Positions 40,185 through 49,079 are shown, numbered from the stretch's first letter. The stretch: 64,000 bases of DNA from Luteibacter sp. Sphag1AF (GCF_014192715.1 NZ_JACHYH010000001.1:930001-994000), one strand, 5' to 3'. Notes: a model not told the origin generated them from the letters alone. Numbers and translations are program-made.

Positions 40185-40483
40185 GCGCTTAACCCCTTCG
40201 GAATGGAAGCTTTTGATGAATGAAAGACGGATACACGAAAGGGGTCGATTGTTTCATAGAACCCGCAGCCCCGCACAGCCCCGGGTTGCGTCAGGACGGG
40301 CAATTCTGAGAGAATGCCCGGCTTCCCTATGCCGACCCGATTCTTCGGGCAAGTCCGCCACGCGATGCGGGCCTTACGGACAGGACTGCTTTACCCCCTC
40401 CAGCCATCGCGTGGCGATCCTTTTCGCCGCTGGGCCGATGCCGTCCTGGCCAAAGGGCGGTCCAACGAATTACGGAGGTCATC

Positions 40484-40720
40484 ATGGCCCGTAGATGCCA
40501 AGTCACCAACAAGGGTGTGCAGACCGGTAACAACGTGTCGCACGCAAACAACAAGACCCGTCGCCGCTGGTTGCCGAACCTGCACGAGCGCCGCTTCTGG
40601 GTCGCCAGCGAAAACCGCTGGATCAAGCTGCGCGTTTCCAACCACGCGCTGCGCACGATTGACAAGAAGGGCATCGAGGCTGTGATCGCCGACCTGCGTG
40701 CCCGTGGCGAGAAAATCTGA
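40484..40720 (+). CDS. rpmB: 50S ribosomal protein L28
   Basis: A 78-residue ribosomal protein matching L28 throughout: [33 protein letters not shown], then [19 protein letters not shown]. It has one Cys and no zinc-ribbon Cys set. The ribosome site GGAGG lies eight bases before the ATG. Forms the rpmB-rpmG operon with L33. Confidence 0.98.
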   Translation: MARRCQVTNKGVQTGNNVSHANNKTRRRWLPNLHERRFWVASENRWIKLRVSNHALRTIDKKGIEAVIADLRARGEKI

Positions 40721-40732
40721 GGAGCATGAGAC

Positions 40733-40897
40733 ATGGCTGGTAAGCGTGATAAGCATCGCCTGGTTTCTACCGCGGGTACGGGACACTTCTACACCACGGA
40801 CAAGAACAAGAAGAACATGCCGGAAAAGATGGAGTTCATGAAATATGACCCCGTCATCCGCAAGCACGTCCCCTACAAAGAAGCAAAGATCAAGTAA
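40733..40897 (+). CDS. rpmG: 50S ribosomal protein L33 (cysteine-free form)
   Basis: A 54-residue gene starting 12 bases after the rpmB stop, with GAGG/GGAG in the gap. The translation begins [25 protein letters not shown], contains [13 protein letters not shown] and ends VPYKEAKIK, the L33 pattern. There is no Cys, so this is the zinc-independent (C-minus) form usual in gammaproteobacteria. A strong terminator follows at once. Confidence 0.97.
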   Translation: MAGKRDKHRLVSTAGTGHFYTTDKNKKNMPEKMEFMKYDPVIRKHVPYKEAKIK

Positions 40898-40902
40898 TTG
40901 AA

Positions 40903-40931
40903 GAAACCCGCCGCAAGGCGGGTTTTTTTTT
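40903..40931 (+). terminator. Intrinsic terminator of rpmB-rpmG
   Basis: Stem AACCCGCC / GGCGGGTT with a GCAA loop followed by a run of eight to nine T, six bases after the rpmG stop. Confidence 0.95.
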
Positions 40932-41030
40932 GCCTGTGTGATCGGTGAGACAGCCCTGGGGGTCCGCGCTCCGCCCGGATCGGTTGCTCCGCGGCTTGAT
41001 CAGCGCGCCCACCGGAGCCTTTCGCGAAGA

Positions 41031-41057
41031 CCAAAAAAAAGCCCGCCGAAGCGGGCT
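41031..41057 (-). terminator. Intrinsic terminator of the desaturase gene
   Basis: On the minus strand AGCCCGC-TTCG-GCGGGCT is followed by a run of T (A-run at 41032-41040 on the plus strand). The UUCG tetraloop makes a very stable hairpin. Confidence 0.93.
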
Positions 41058-41079
41058 TCTCCATAACTTGCGAAGCCGC

Positions 41080-42276
41080 TTATGCAGCGCCGACCGCCGA
41101 ATAACCCTTCAGGCGCTGAGCGAACTGCTGAAGCGAGCGGATGCCGCTTTCTTCGGCTTCCACGATCCACTGCTGAAGCGCCTTCAGTGCGTTGTCGGCA
41201 CCACGCTGCTCCATCAGGGCGACCAGACGGGCGCGGAACTCGCACACGGTGGTCAGCGTCGGGCGCTTGGCCATCACGGCCTGCAGGCGCTCACGACCTT
41301 CGCTGTCGAGCCAGCGGCCACCATCAGCCAGCGCACGACGCATGCGACGCGGCACGGCCTTCATGTTCTCGCCGGCGTGACCCACTTCTTCGCGCAGCGT
41401 CGGCAGGATCACGTCACGGTAGTAGTCCGTGGTGGCCTGGAAACGCAGCGCCAGCACACCCTTGAGGGTTTCGGCATCCGGAAGATGCACATTGGGGCGA
41501 ATGTCGAGCGTGGGAGCCACACGCAACACCTTGGCCAGACCCACGGCGCGCAAACCGCAAATCACTGCCCAGCCAATATCGAACTCCCACTTGCGCAGCG
41601 CAAACTTCGCCGAGCTGGGGAACGCGTGATGGTTGTTGTGCAATTCTTCGCCGCCAATCCAGAAGCCCCACGGCGAGATGTTCGTCGCGGTGTCGGAGCT
41701 TTCGAAGTTGCGGTAGCCCCACCAGTGGCCGATGCCATTGACGAAGCCTGCGGCCCAGAACGGAATCCAGATCATCTGCACAGCCCAGATCGCCAGGCCA
41801 GCGGCGCCGAACAGGGACAGATCAATGATGGCCATGAGGGTCGGACCCCAGTACGGATGACCGCCGAGCAACTTGCGCTCGATCCAGTCGCCCGGGGTGC
41901 CGCGGCCGTACTTCTCCATGTCGGCCTTGTTGTAGCTGGCCTCACGGTAAAGCGACACGCCGTCCCAGAACACCTTCTTGATGCCGTAGATCTGCGGGCT
42001 GTGCGGGTCTTCCTCGGTTTCCACCTTGGCGTGATGCTTGCGATGGATGGCCACCCACTCGCGCACCACCATGCCCGTCGTCAGCCAGCCCCAGAAACGG
42101 AAGAAACCGTTGAGGGTCCAGTGAAAGTCGACGCCACGATGGGTCTGGCTACGGTGGTAGTAGAGCGTCACGGTAAAGATCGTGAGCTGCGTCACCACGA
42201 GCAAATAGACCAGCATCCCCACCCAGCTTGCGCGGGTAAGGCCATTGGCCAGGAAATCGAGAATGGAATCGAGCAT
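41080..42276 (-). CDS. Membrane fatty acid (acyl-CoA/acyl-lipid) desaturase
   Basis: A 398-residue membrane di-iron desaturase. The three histidine boxes are intact: HRSQTH (His41-His46), HRKHH (78-82) and HNNHH (212-216). TM helices lie around 17-40, 52-72 and 145-180. The C-terminal ~150 residues (after LRVAPTLDIRPNVHLPDAETLKG) are helical and soluble. This is the delta-9 desaturase layout that introduces a cis double bond to keep membranes fluid, for example in the cold. ATG 42276 was chosen because MLDSILDFLANGLTRASW leads into TM1; the longer frame upstream is unsupported. Divergent from the ABC operon. Confidence 0.92.
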   Translation of the reverse strand: MLDSILDFLANGLTRASWVGMLVYLLVVTQLTIFTVTLYYHRSQTHRGVDFHWTLNGFFRFWGWLTTGMVVREWVAIHRKHHAKVETEEDPHSPQIYGIKKVFWDGVSLYREASYNKADMEKYGRGTPGDWIERKLLGGHPYWGPTLMAIIDLSLFGAAGLAIWAVQMIWIPFWAAGFVNGIGHWWGYRNFESSDTATNISPWGFWIGGEELHNNHHAFPSSAKFALRKWEFDIGWAVICGLRAVGLAKVLRVAPTLDIRPNVHLPDAETLKGVLALRFQATTDYYRDVILPTLREEVGHAGENMKAVPRRMRRALADGGRWLDSEGRERLQAVMAKRPTLTTVCEFRARLVALMEQRGADNALKALQQWIVEAEESGIRSLQQFAQRLKGYSAVGAA

Positions 42277-42511
42277 GTAGGCGATAACCACGCGGCAAGT
42301 GAAGGAGTCGTGCAATGTCAGTCTAGCCGTACCACTCCATACCCACCAGCACGGTGGCGGGCCTATTTGTGAAGGGGTCGGTTGTATGAAATGGGGGCGC
42401 CCGCGACAATCGCCACATGACCCGATGCCACCTCGTTCAGCTTGCCCGTCCCGCCCTTGTGGATGCGCTCCTGATGCTTGCACGTTTACCGTCGTTCGCC
42501 GACGTAGCCGC

Positions 42512-43246
42512 ATGACCGGCGCTGCTTTGCTGAATATTACGGCCGTTTCCCGCCGCCGTGCCGGTCGTCAGGCCGTGGCCAACCTCACCTTCAGCCTGAA
42601 TCGCGGCGAAGTGCTGGGGCTGCTTGGCGTCAATGGCGCGGGCAAATCGACCACGCTGTCGATGCTTGCCGGAGCCCTGGCGCCTGATTCGGGCAGCATT
42701 CTGCTGGACGGGCGCGACTTCATGACGCGCCCGGAACTGGCACGCACGCTGATCGGCTGGCTGCCGGAAGCGGCGCCGCTATGGCACGAGCTGACCGTAC
42801 ACGAGCACCTGGTAGCGTTCTCGACCCTTCGCGGATCGTCCCGAAAAGACGCGCGCACGGCCGCCGACACCATCATCGCCCGGCTTCAGCTGGGCGATCT
42901 GCGTCACCGGCTGGCGGGTGTGCTCTCCCACGGGCAGCGTCAGCGCCTCGGCCTGGCCTGCGCCCTGGTCCACTCCCCCGCCCTCATCATCCTGGACGAG
43001 CCGGCTAACGCGCTCGATCCGGTGCAAGTGGGCGAACTGCGCAAGCTCATCCGGGAGAAGGCCGCCGCCGGTTGTGGCGTGATCCTGTCCACGCATGTGT
43101 TGAGCGAAGTCACGGCCGTGTGCGATCGCGCCGTCATTCTTCATGAGGGGCAACTGCGTCACGATGCGCCGCTGCGCCACGACGCGGACGGGCACGCCCT
43201 GGAAACCACTTTCTTCTCCATCGCGACGGGAGCGGCCGCCGCATGA
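42512..43246 (+). CDS. ABC transporter ATP-binding protein (GldA-like)
   Basis: A 244-residue ABC ATPase of the ABC-2 exporter type. Walker A GVNGAGKST, Q-loop-like GWLPEAAPLWHELTV (the Gln is not evident), signature LSHGQRQR, Walker B LIILDEPANALDPVQ and H-loop STHV are present. The start at 42512 was set by family alignment; the frame is open to 42299. It overlaps the permease gene by four bases (ATGA) and heads a four-gene set matching the 'ABC system involved in gliding motility' (GldA-GldF-GldG) plus a DUF4340 protein. The function in non-gliding gammaproteobacteria is unknown. Confidence 0.88.
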   Translation: MTGAALLNITAVSRRRAGRQAVANLTFSLNRGEVLGLLGVNGAGKSTTLSMLAGALAPDSGSILLDGRDFMTRPELARTLIGWLPEAAPLWHELTVHEHLVAFSTLRGSSRKDARTAADTIIARLQLGDLRHRLAGVLSHGQRQRLGLACALVHSPALIILDEPANALDPVQVGELRKLIREKAAAGCGVILSTHVLSEVTAVCDRAVILHEGQLRHDAPLRHDADGHALETTFFSIATGAAAA

Positions 43247-43998
43247 GCCTCACCGCTGTTACCCGCCTGGAACTCCGGCGCCTGTGGGTGCGCCCGCTCG
43301 CCTGGGGCCTGGCCGCCCTCACCATCGCGTGGCTGGCGTGGACATTCACGCTGTCGCTCGGCACCTTCCTGGCCATCCAGGTAAAGCTCGCTGCCAGCCC
43401 GGATGCAGGTGGATTCACCGACTACGTGTCGATCCCGCTACTGGCCGCCCTGGTGGGCATGTCGCTGCTTGTCGTGCCACTGCTGACGATGTCGACACTG
43501 GCCGGCGAACGACGTGCTGGCACGCTGCCGCTGCTGGTCTCCACCGGCATCGCGCCGTGGAAACTGGTAACGGGCAAATATCTCGCCGTGCTGGCGTGGC
43601 TCATGCTTTGGCTGCTGGTCACGCTGGCCATGCCGCTGGTATTGGCCGCATCCAGCACACCCGACTGGGGCAAGCTGGCCGCCGCCACGCTGGGCACGGC
43701 ACTGACGCTGGCTACCGTCGCCGCCATCGGCATGGCCTGCTCCGCGGCTACCAGCTATCCGGCCATCGCGGCGGCACTCACGCTCGTGATCACGCTGGCG
43801 TTGTGGGCCGTGGATCGCGGTGCGCAGATGGCGGGTGCCAGTGGCGGATTCCTTCAATGGCTGAGCCTCGACACGCACCTGCACAACCTGCAGCGCGGCC
43901 TTGTGGTCAGCAGTGACCTGATCTGGTTTGCGCTGGCCATCGCGCTGTCGCTGGTACTGGCCACCCGACGACTGTCGGCCGACCGGGAGCGTCACTGA
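43243..43998 (+). CDS. ABC-2 type permease (GldF-like)
   Basis: A 251-residue inner-membrane protein with six hydrophobic stretches (LAALTIAWLAWTFTLSL, IPLLAALVGMSLLVVPLLTMSTLAGERRAGTL, YLAVLAWLMLWLLVTLAMPLVL, ALTLATVAAIGMACSAAT, AALTLVITLALWAV, WFALAIALSLVLA). The motif AGERRAGTLPLLVSTGI is the cytoplasmic loop typical of ABC-2/GldF permeases. It overlaps both neighbours, so the four genes are made as one complex. Confidence 0.87.
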   Translation: MSLTAVTRLELRRLWVRPLAWGLAALTIAWLAWTFTLSLGTFLAIQVKLAASPDAGGFTDYVSIPLLAALVGMSLLVVPLLTMSTLAGERRAGTLPLLVSTGIAPWKLVTGKYLAVLAWLMLWLLVTLAMPLVLAASSTPDWGKLAAATLGTALTLATVAAIGMACSAATSYPAIAAALTLVITLALWAVDRGAQMAGASGGFLQWLSLDTHLHNLQRGLVVSSDLIWFALAIALSLVLATRRLSADRERH

Positions 43999-45341
43999 TG
44001 CGTCGCCTTGATCGCTGGCTCGTCCTTCTTGCGCTCATCATTGGCACCGGCTGCATCGGTTACCTCAGCACGCGCCATGTCTGGGTCGCCGACTGGACGC
44101 GCGGCGCGCGCGCCAGCCTTGCGCCCGAAAGTGTCGCGGTACTGAAGAAACTCGACGGCCCAGTCGATGTGGTCGCCTATCTCTCGCCTGCTGGCCCACT
44201 GCGCGAACAGATCGCCGCCGTCATGGAACGCTACACGCGTGAGAAACCGGATCTGAAGCTGAGCTTCGTCGATCCCGACCTCGACCCCGCCGCATCACGT
44301 CAGCTGGGCATCACGGGCAACGGCGCAATTCTCGTGCGTCATGGCACGCGCGAAGAACGCGTGGAAAGCGATGTCAACGAACGCAGCATCAGTAATGCGC
44401 TGGAACGCCTGACACGTGGCGGCGAGCGCATCGTCGCGTTTGTCACCGGCGATGGCGAACGTCAGCCGGACGGCAAGGCCAATGCCGACCTTGGCCAGTT
44501 CATGAGCGACATGGAGCGCCGCGGTCTGCGCGCGGTGCCACTCAACTTCACCCAGGTGATGGGCGTTCCCGAACACACCGATCTGGTCGTGCTCGCCAGC
44601 CCATCCGCGCCATTGCCTCCGGGCGCCGTGCAGGCGCTCGTGGACTACGTGCGCGGTGGCGGCAACCTACTCTGGCTGACCGAACCGGGCGATGAAGATC
44701 TGGGCACCGGTCCCCTGGCCGAAGTGCTGGGCGTACGCGTGCTTCCGGGTGTGCTTGTCGATGGCCAGGGCGCCGCGCTCGGCTTGCAGGACCCGCGCCT
44801 CATCACACTGGGCGACTATCCGTTCCATGCCGTGACCCGGGGCTTCCGCCTCACGACCCTGTTCCCGCAAGTGGCCGCACTGGCCCAGGTGTCGGATCAC
44901 GACTGGGCCGTCGTACCGTTCCTCCGCTCGGGGGATCGCAGCTGGACAGCATTCCACGGTATCGACAATGACAAGCCCTCCACCATCCGCTTCGACGCCG
45001 CAGCCGGTGAACTGAAAGGCCCGCTGGACTTCGGCTTCGCACTGAATCGTCTTTCCCCGCGCCCGGATCGCAGCGAACAACGTGCGATGGTAGTGGGCGA
45101 CGGCGACTTCCTCTCCAACACGTTCCTCGGCAACGGCGGCAACCGGGCGCTGGGCGAGCGCATGATCAACTGGCTGCTTGGCGACGACGTGCTGATCGAC
45201 ATGCCGTCGCGCGGCGCACCCGACCGTGTCGTGCCTCTGACCCAGACAACGCTCAACGCGCTGACATTCGGGCTCCTCGCGCTGCCACTGGCGCTGATCA
45301 TCGCCGGCACACTGATCGCCTGGCGCAGGCGCAAACGCTGA
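43998..45341 (+). CDS. GldG-like ABC auxiliary protein (ABC_transp_aux domain)
   Basis: A 447-residue protein with an N-terminal membrane anchor (LVLLALIIGTGCIGYLSTRH) and a C-terminal TM (FGLLALPLALIIAGTLIAWRRRKR). Between them is a large periplasmic domain: LAPESVAVLKKLDGPVDVVAYLSPAGPLREQ, FVDPDLDP, then DLVVLASPSAPLPPGAVQALVDYVRGGGNLLWLTEPGDED and FLSNTFLGNGGNRALGERMINWLLGD. This matches the GldG/'ABC-type uncharacterised transport system' auxiliary family. It shares one base (TGATG) with each neighbouring gene. Probably lipid or envelope related; unproven. Confidence 0.88.
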   Translation: MRRLDRWLVLLALIIGTGCIGYLSTRHVWVADWTRGARASLAPESVAVLKKLDGPVDVVAYLSPAGPLREQIAAVMERYTREKPDLKLSFVDPDLDPAASRQLGITGNGAILVRHGTREERVESDVNERSISNALERLTRGGERIVAFVTGDGERQPDGKANADLGQFMSDMERRGLRAVPLNFTQVMGVPEHTDLVVLASPSAPLPPGAVQALVDYVRGGGNLLWLTEPGDEDLGTGPLAEVLGVRVLPGVLVDGQGAALGLQDPRLITLGDYPFHAVTRGFRLTTLFPQVAALAQVSDHDWAVVPFLRSGDRSWTAFHGIDNDKPSTIRFDAAAGELKGPLDFGFALNRLSPRPDRSEQRAMVVGDGDFLSNTFLGNGGNRALGERMINWLLGDDVLIDMPSRGAPDRVVPLTQTTLNALTFGLLALPLALIIAGTLIAWRRRKR

Positions 45342-45841
45342 TGTCCCGCATGCTGCGACGTCGCGTTATCGGCGCCCTGGTATTGGCCACGCTGCTTGGC
45401 GGCGTGGCGTGGCAGTTCCATGAAGACATCGCGGACATGCGCGCCTACACGCTTCTCCCACTGGAGCCTGAGGCAGTGGACAGGATCGAGGTCACGCTTC
45501 AGGGCCACCCACCGGAGCACTTCGAGCGCCGTGAGGGCCGCTGGTCTGGCGATGCGCACAGCCCGGAGGATCTGGGCCGCATTGAGGAGCTGGCGTCGCT
45601 GGCCGCTACGCCCGTGGATCACTGGCAACCTGCCAGCGACTTCGTGCCCGCGCGCATCGGCCTGGCGCCGCCCTCGGCCATTCTGGTACTGAACGATCAG
45701 CGCGTGGAGTTCGGCGAAATGACGGCGCTGGGCAAGCAACGCTATGCCCGCGTGGGCGAGCGCATCGCATTCGTACCCGCACAGGCCCTGCCCCGCGCAC
45801 CCCGCACCGCCTCGCTACCCACGGCCACCAACGCCCCCTGA
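45341..45841 (+). CDS. DUF4340-like membrane-anchored protein
   Basis: A 166-residue protein with an N-terminal basic stretch and one TM ([18 protein letters not shown]). The periplasmic part includes [39 protein letters not shown] and [22 protein letters not shown]. This is the layout of DUF4340 proteins, which commonly follow GldG-like genes, although this one is shorter than usual. It starts inside the GldG-like gene's stop codon and is the last gene of the set; mutM follows 59 bases later. Confidence 0.7.
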   Translation: MSRMLRRRVIGALVLATLLGGVAWQFHEDIADMRAYTLLPLEPEAVDRIEVTLQGHPPEHFERREGRWSGDAHSPEDLGRIEELASLAATPVDHWQPASDFVPARIGLAPPSAILVLNDQRVEFGEMTALGKQRYARVGERIAFVPAQALPRAPRTASLPTATNAP

Positions 45842-45900
45842 TCCCGCGTGAGCGTACGGGGCAATTGCTTCCCGCCGCGCCTGCCTCCATCTTGTGGCTC

Positions 45901-46713
45901 ATGCCTGAGCTTCCCGAAGTCGAAACTACCCGCAGGGGCATCGAGCCTCACGTCGTCGGACGCCGCGTCAGCGGCGTGGTGTTGCGCCGCGCCGATCTGC
46001 GCTGGCCGATTCCGCCCGAAATCACCAGCGACCTGCCCGGTCAACGCATTGACGCCGTGGGGCGCCGGGCGAAGTACCTGCTGCTGCGAACCGCCATCGG
46101 AAGCGCACTGGTCCATCTGGGCATGACTGGCGTGCTGCGCGTGCTGTCGCCCGACGTACCCGCCGGCAAGCACGACCATGTCGACATTCTTCTCGATTCC
46201 GGCCAGCTGCTGCGCTACACCGATCCGCGCCGGTTCGGTTCGGTGCTGTGGCAGGCCGAAGGCGAAACGCACACCTTGCTGACCAGCCTGGGCCCGGAAC
46301 CGCTGACCGACGATTTTGACGGCGACCTGCTGTGGCATCTTTCGCGCGGTCGCAGCGCACCGGTAAAGACCTTCCTCATGGACAATGCCATCGTCGTGGG
46401 CGTGGGAAACATCTACGCCAGCGAAGCGCTGTTTGCCGCGGGCATCGACCCGCGCCGCCCGGCGGGCAAGGTGTCGCGCGCACGTTATGGTGCGCTTGCG
46501 CAGGAAGTGAAACGCATCCTGGCGCACGCCATCGCGCGCGGCGGTACGACGCTGCGTGACTTCCTGAGCCCGGATGGCCTGCCTGGCTACTTCTATCAGG
46601 AACTGTTTGTGTACGGACGCGCAGGCGAGGCCTGTAAGGTGTGTGCCAGCCCCATACGCTCCGTCGCCCTCGGACAACGCGCGTCATTCTTCTGCCCCAC
46701 CTGTCAGCGCTGA
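45901..46713 (+). CDS. mutM: Formamidopyrimidine-DNA glycosylase (Fpg/MutM)
   Basis: A 270-residue bifunctional glycosylase/AP lyase that removes 8-oxoguanine and formamidopyrimidines. The catalytic N-terminus PELPEVET (Pro1 after Met removal, Glu2) and the conserved lysine in RRAKYLLL are present. The helix-two-turn-helix segment [13 protein letters not shown] and the C-terminal zinc finger C-x2-C-x16-C-x2-C (CKVC...CPTC) complete the family. Length matches E. coli MutM (269). The internal start ATG 45901 is fixed by the obligatory MPELPEVE. Confidence 0.97.
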   Translation: MPELPEVETTRRGIEPHVVGRRVSGVVLRRADLRWPIPPEITSDLPGQRIDAVGRRAKYLLLRTAIGSALVHLGMTGVLRVLSPDVPAGKHDHVDILLDSGQLLRYTDPRRFGSVLWQAEGETHTLLTSLGPEPLTDDFDGDLLWHLSRGRSAPVKTFLMDNAIVVGVGNIYASEALFAAGIDPRRPAGKVSRARYGALAQEVKRILAHAIARGGTTLRDFLSPDGLPGYFYQELFVYGRAGEACKVCASPIRSVALGQRASFFCPTCQR

Positions 46714-46767
46714 CCCACACAAAGAGTCGGCGTCGCCCGATCCGCGAACCCGTTATTCCCTGAATCG

Positions 46768-46793
46768 AAAAAAAAGAGCGTAAGCCTACGCTA
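46768..46793 (-). terminator. Terminator-like structure facing the mutM side
   Basis: On the minus strand AGCGTA-GGCT-TACGCT is followed by CTTTTTTTT. It would end a leftward transcript, yet no minus-strand gene lies to its right for several kilobases. On the plus strand the A-run precedes the hairpin, so it cannot terminate mutM. Confidence 0.4.
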
Positions 46794-46816
46794 GTGCCTC
46801 CACGGAACGGAGGCAC
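46794..46816 (+). promoter_or_regulatory. Shine-Dalgarno-masking hairpin of the PLC-like operon
   Basis: GTGCCTCC (46794-46801) and GGAGGCAC (46809-46816) form a perfect 8-bp hairpin with a 7-base loop. The right arm contains the only ribosome site, GGAGG (46809-46813), for the ATG at 46819. Translation of the first PLC-like gene should therefore depend on melting or remodelling this hairpin. Confidence 0.65.
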
Positions 46817-46818
46817 GC

Positions 46819-48126
46819 ATGAAGAAGAAATGGACGTCCATATGGGTGAGTCTCGCACTGGCCGCAAGCAGCGGCGCTTACGCTCAGGCTGCAAAGCGGC
46901 CTTACATCCATGACATGAATCAGCCGTTCGACAAGTACACCTGGGTCACGACCCACAACTCGTACAACACATGGTTTTCGCCACTGCCCAGCCAGCTTCT
47001 TGGCGTGCGCGCGCAACTGGACAGCGGCGTTCGCGGCCTCGGCTTCGACATCCACGAGGTGGGAGGCCGTGTTTATGCATGTCACGGCTCATGCCTGGCC
47101 GGTGGCAAGCCGTTATCGGAATACTTCAATGAGTCGGTGATGCCGTTCCTCACAAAGGAACCCTACGCCGTGCTGACCATCTTTCTGGAAGACTACGTAT
47201 CGCGCACCGCCCTGCAACGCGAACTCAGCCGGATACCTGGCCTCGGGCGCATCACGTTCAAACCCAACACGTGGAACACCACCACATGGCCTACTCTCCG
47301 GCAGATGGTCGATGCCAACCAGCGCATTGTGTTCTTCGATGTGCAAAAGCCCGAGAACGCCGGCGACTATTCGCTTCCCGATGGCACCGCGACCATTCTG
47401 GCCGGCAATGCCGGCACCACCGAGAATCACTGGGAAATGGGCAAGACCATCTTCGAGCACGACTGGTCATGCAAGCGTCGCTGGTCAGGCATCCCCCTGG
47501 CGCCGTCACCGGTGGCGTTCGCTGGCAAGACCTGGACTCGTCCGTTTGTGATGAACCACTTCCATGGAGGCGCGGAAAGTTCGCATTCGGGCTACGACAA
47601 CCGCTATGACGTGCTGGGCGCGCGCGTCGATGGCACCTGCAAAGCTGAAGCAAAACGCGCACCCAACTATCTGGTGATCGACCATTTTGAAAAAGGCGAC
47701 GCCTTCGAGCTTGCCGGCGTGTTGATGCAGGGCGGCATCGTTCTTTATGAAGGAAACAACGCCTCGCAGAATGTGGTGTGCGGCATTCCCGGCCGCATGG
47801 CCGCGAACTTCAGCTTCAACCAGAGCGACCGTCGCGGCTGCGAGAACGACGAAGCTCGTTCTGCCACCATCGAGAACGTGCCGGCAGGAACCATCTTCCA
47901 GCTTTATGACTCTCCCTCCGCCAGCGGGAATGACGACTACTTCAGCGTTAAGGTAGTGCGTGATCTCACAGGTCGTAAAGTGACCATCCCTTCGTTTGAG
48001 CGCTCGTATATGAACGAAGACGTCGTCGTACTTGCGGGTAGACGCAACGGTCTGGATGGCAAAGTGTCGTACGCTCGCGTCATTGTGCCCACCACGGCGA
48101 AGCACGCAGGGACCCCGCCCCCGTGA
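46819..48126 (+). CDS. Secreted PLC-like phosphodiesterase with C-terminal beta-rich domain (paralogue 1)
   Basis: A 435-residue exported protein. Signal peptide MKKKWTSIWVSLALAASSGAYAQA. The TIM-barrel PLC-like domain (about 25-305) has the catalytic-type histidines His46 (WVTTHNSYNTW) and His89 (YACHGSCLAGG), plus LDSGVRGLGFDIHE. This resembles the plant/fungal At5g67130-like branch of PI-PLC X proteins rather than classic Bacillus PI-PLC. The C-terminal ~120 residues (GGIVLYEGNNASQNVVCG... to NGLDGKVSYARV) form a separate, probably beta-rich domain that I cannot name. Substrate unknown; phosphoinositide or glycerophosphodiester cleavage is inference. First of three paralogues in a row. Confidence 0.85.
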   Translation: MKKKWTSIWVSLALAASSGAYAQAAKRPYIHDMNQPFDKYTWVTTHNSYNTWFSPLPSQLLGVRAQLDSGVRGLGFDIHEVGGRVYACHGSCLAGGKPLSEYFNESVMPFLTKEPYAVLTIFLEDYVSRTALQRELSRIPGLGRITFKPNTWNTTTWPTLRQMVDANQRIVFFDVQKPENAGDYSLPDGTATILAGNAGTTENHWEMGKTIFEHDWSCKRRWSGIPLAPSPVAFAGKTWTRPFVMNHFHGGAESSHSGYDNRYDVLGARVDGTCKAEAKRAPNYLVIDHFEKGDAFELAGVLMQGGIVLYEGNNASQNVVCGIPGRMAANFSFNQSDRRGCENDEARSATIENVPAGTIFQLYDSPSASGNDDYFSVKVVRDLTGRKVTIPSFERSYMNEDVVVLAGRRNGLDGKVSYARVIVPTTAKHAGTPPP

Positions 48127-49046
48127 TGTTCTTCGGAAAAGTCTTCGCCATGGGCAGCGCAATGCTGCTCATGGCACATACGGCGGCCCATGAGGCATCA
48201 CCTCCGCTTCTCGACCGCCGCTTCGACCAGGTAGCGTGGTTGACGACGCACAACTCGTTCAACGTAGGCACAGGTGGCAATCAGGACCAGTCGATCTCCC
48301 GTCAGCTGGCCGATGGCGTCCGCGGCCTCATGATCGACATTTACGATCAGGATGGTCGCGCCGTCGTTCGCCACACCCGCGTGACGCGGGGCGAGTTTCT
48401 GGCTGACCTGCTCAACCGGGAAGTCATTCCCTTCCTGCAGCTCACCCCCGACGCCGTGGTGACCATTTTCCTCGACGACCACGTCAGCGCCGAAGTGCTC
48501 AACAGGGAACTGGACAACTCACTGGGCCTCGCACCGCTGGTATTCGATCCGGATACGTGGGACACAGCGGAATGGCCCACTCTGCGCGACATGATTGATC
48601 GTGGCCAGCGGTTGCTCATTTTCAGCTATGAGCTCGATCACCCGACGGCACGCCGGTACAACACGCCGGAAGGTGCGGTGCGCGTTATGGCAAGCACCGC
48701 CGGCACGGTCGAGAATTACTGGAGTCTGGGACTGACCCGCTTTTCGCATGACTACAGCTGCGTCAGTCGGTGGAAACCCGGCTTGCCGTTAACCACCGCC
48801 AACGTGTCGTGGCAAGGAAAAGCGTGGTCACGCGTATTCGTGATGAATCATTTTCACGGCATCTCGCTGCTCAGCGACGCCCACCACGACAACCGCCTAA
48901 ACACCCTGACCGAGCGCCTGAACGATTACTGCTATCCGGCCGCCGGTCGCAAACCCAATTTCGTTGCGCTGGATTACTACAACCTCGGCGACGGCATGCG
49001 CTTTGTGGAAGGCATCAATAACGGAAACATTGATCCCGGCAAGTAG
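48126..49046 (+). CDS. Secreted PLC-like phosphodiesterase, single-domain (paralogue 2)
   Basis: A 306-residue paralogue that starts inside the previous gene's stop (TGATG); a GTG three bases earlier is an alternative. N-terminal signal sequence (MFFGKVFAMGSAMLLMAHTAA). The PLC-like domain keeps His42 (WLTTHNSFN) and His83 (VVRHTRVTRG) and LADGVRGLMIDIYDQDG. The cysteines flanking the second His in the other two copies (CHxSC) are replaced, and the C-terminal beta-rich domain is missing. It ends soon after the barrel (YNLGDGMRFVEGINNGNIDPGK). Confidence 0.82.
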   Translation: MFFGKVFAMGSAMLLMAHTAAHEASPPLLDRRFDQVAWLTTHNSFNVGTGGNQDQSISRQLADGVRGLMIDIYDQDGRAVVRHTRVTRGEFLADLLNREVIPFLQLTPDAVVTIFLDDHVSAEVLNRELDNSLGLAPLVFDPDTWDTAEWPTLRDMIDRGQRLLIFSYELDHPTARRYNTPEGAVRVMASTAGTVENYWSLGLTRFSHDYSCVSRWKPGLPLTTANVSWQGKAWSRVFVMNHFHGISLLSDAHHDNRLNTLTERLNDYCYPAAGRKPNFVALDYYNLGDGMRFVEGINNGNIDPGK

Positions 49047-49079
49047 ACATCCACCCATTGTCCACGGAAGGACTGGCTC

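Noticed and set aside
37932..40223. 763-codon plus-strand frame across the helicase, gpsA and secB
   Set aside because: It runs through three well-supported minus-strand genes.
40487..40897. Minus-strand frame opposite rpmB-rpmG
   Set aside because: Antisense to L28 and L33, both recognised over their full length with proper ribosome sites and a terminator.
43438..43995. Minus-strand frame of 185 codons opposite the GldF-like permease
   Set aside because: Gln/Arg/His-rich shadow of a six-TM protein whose overlaps with neighbours are exact.
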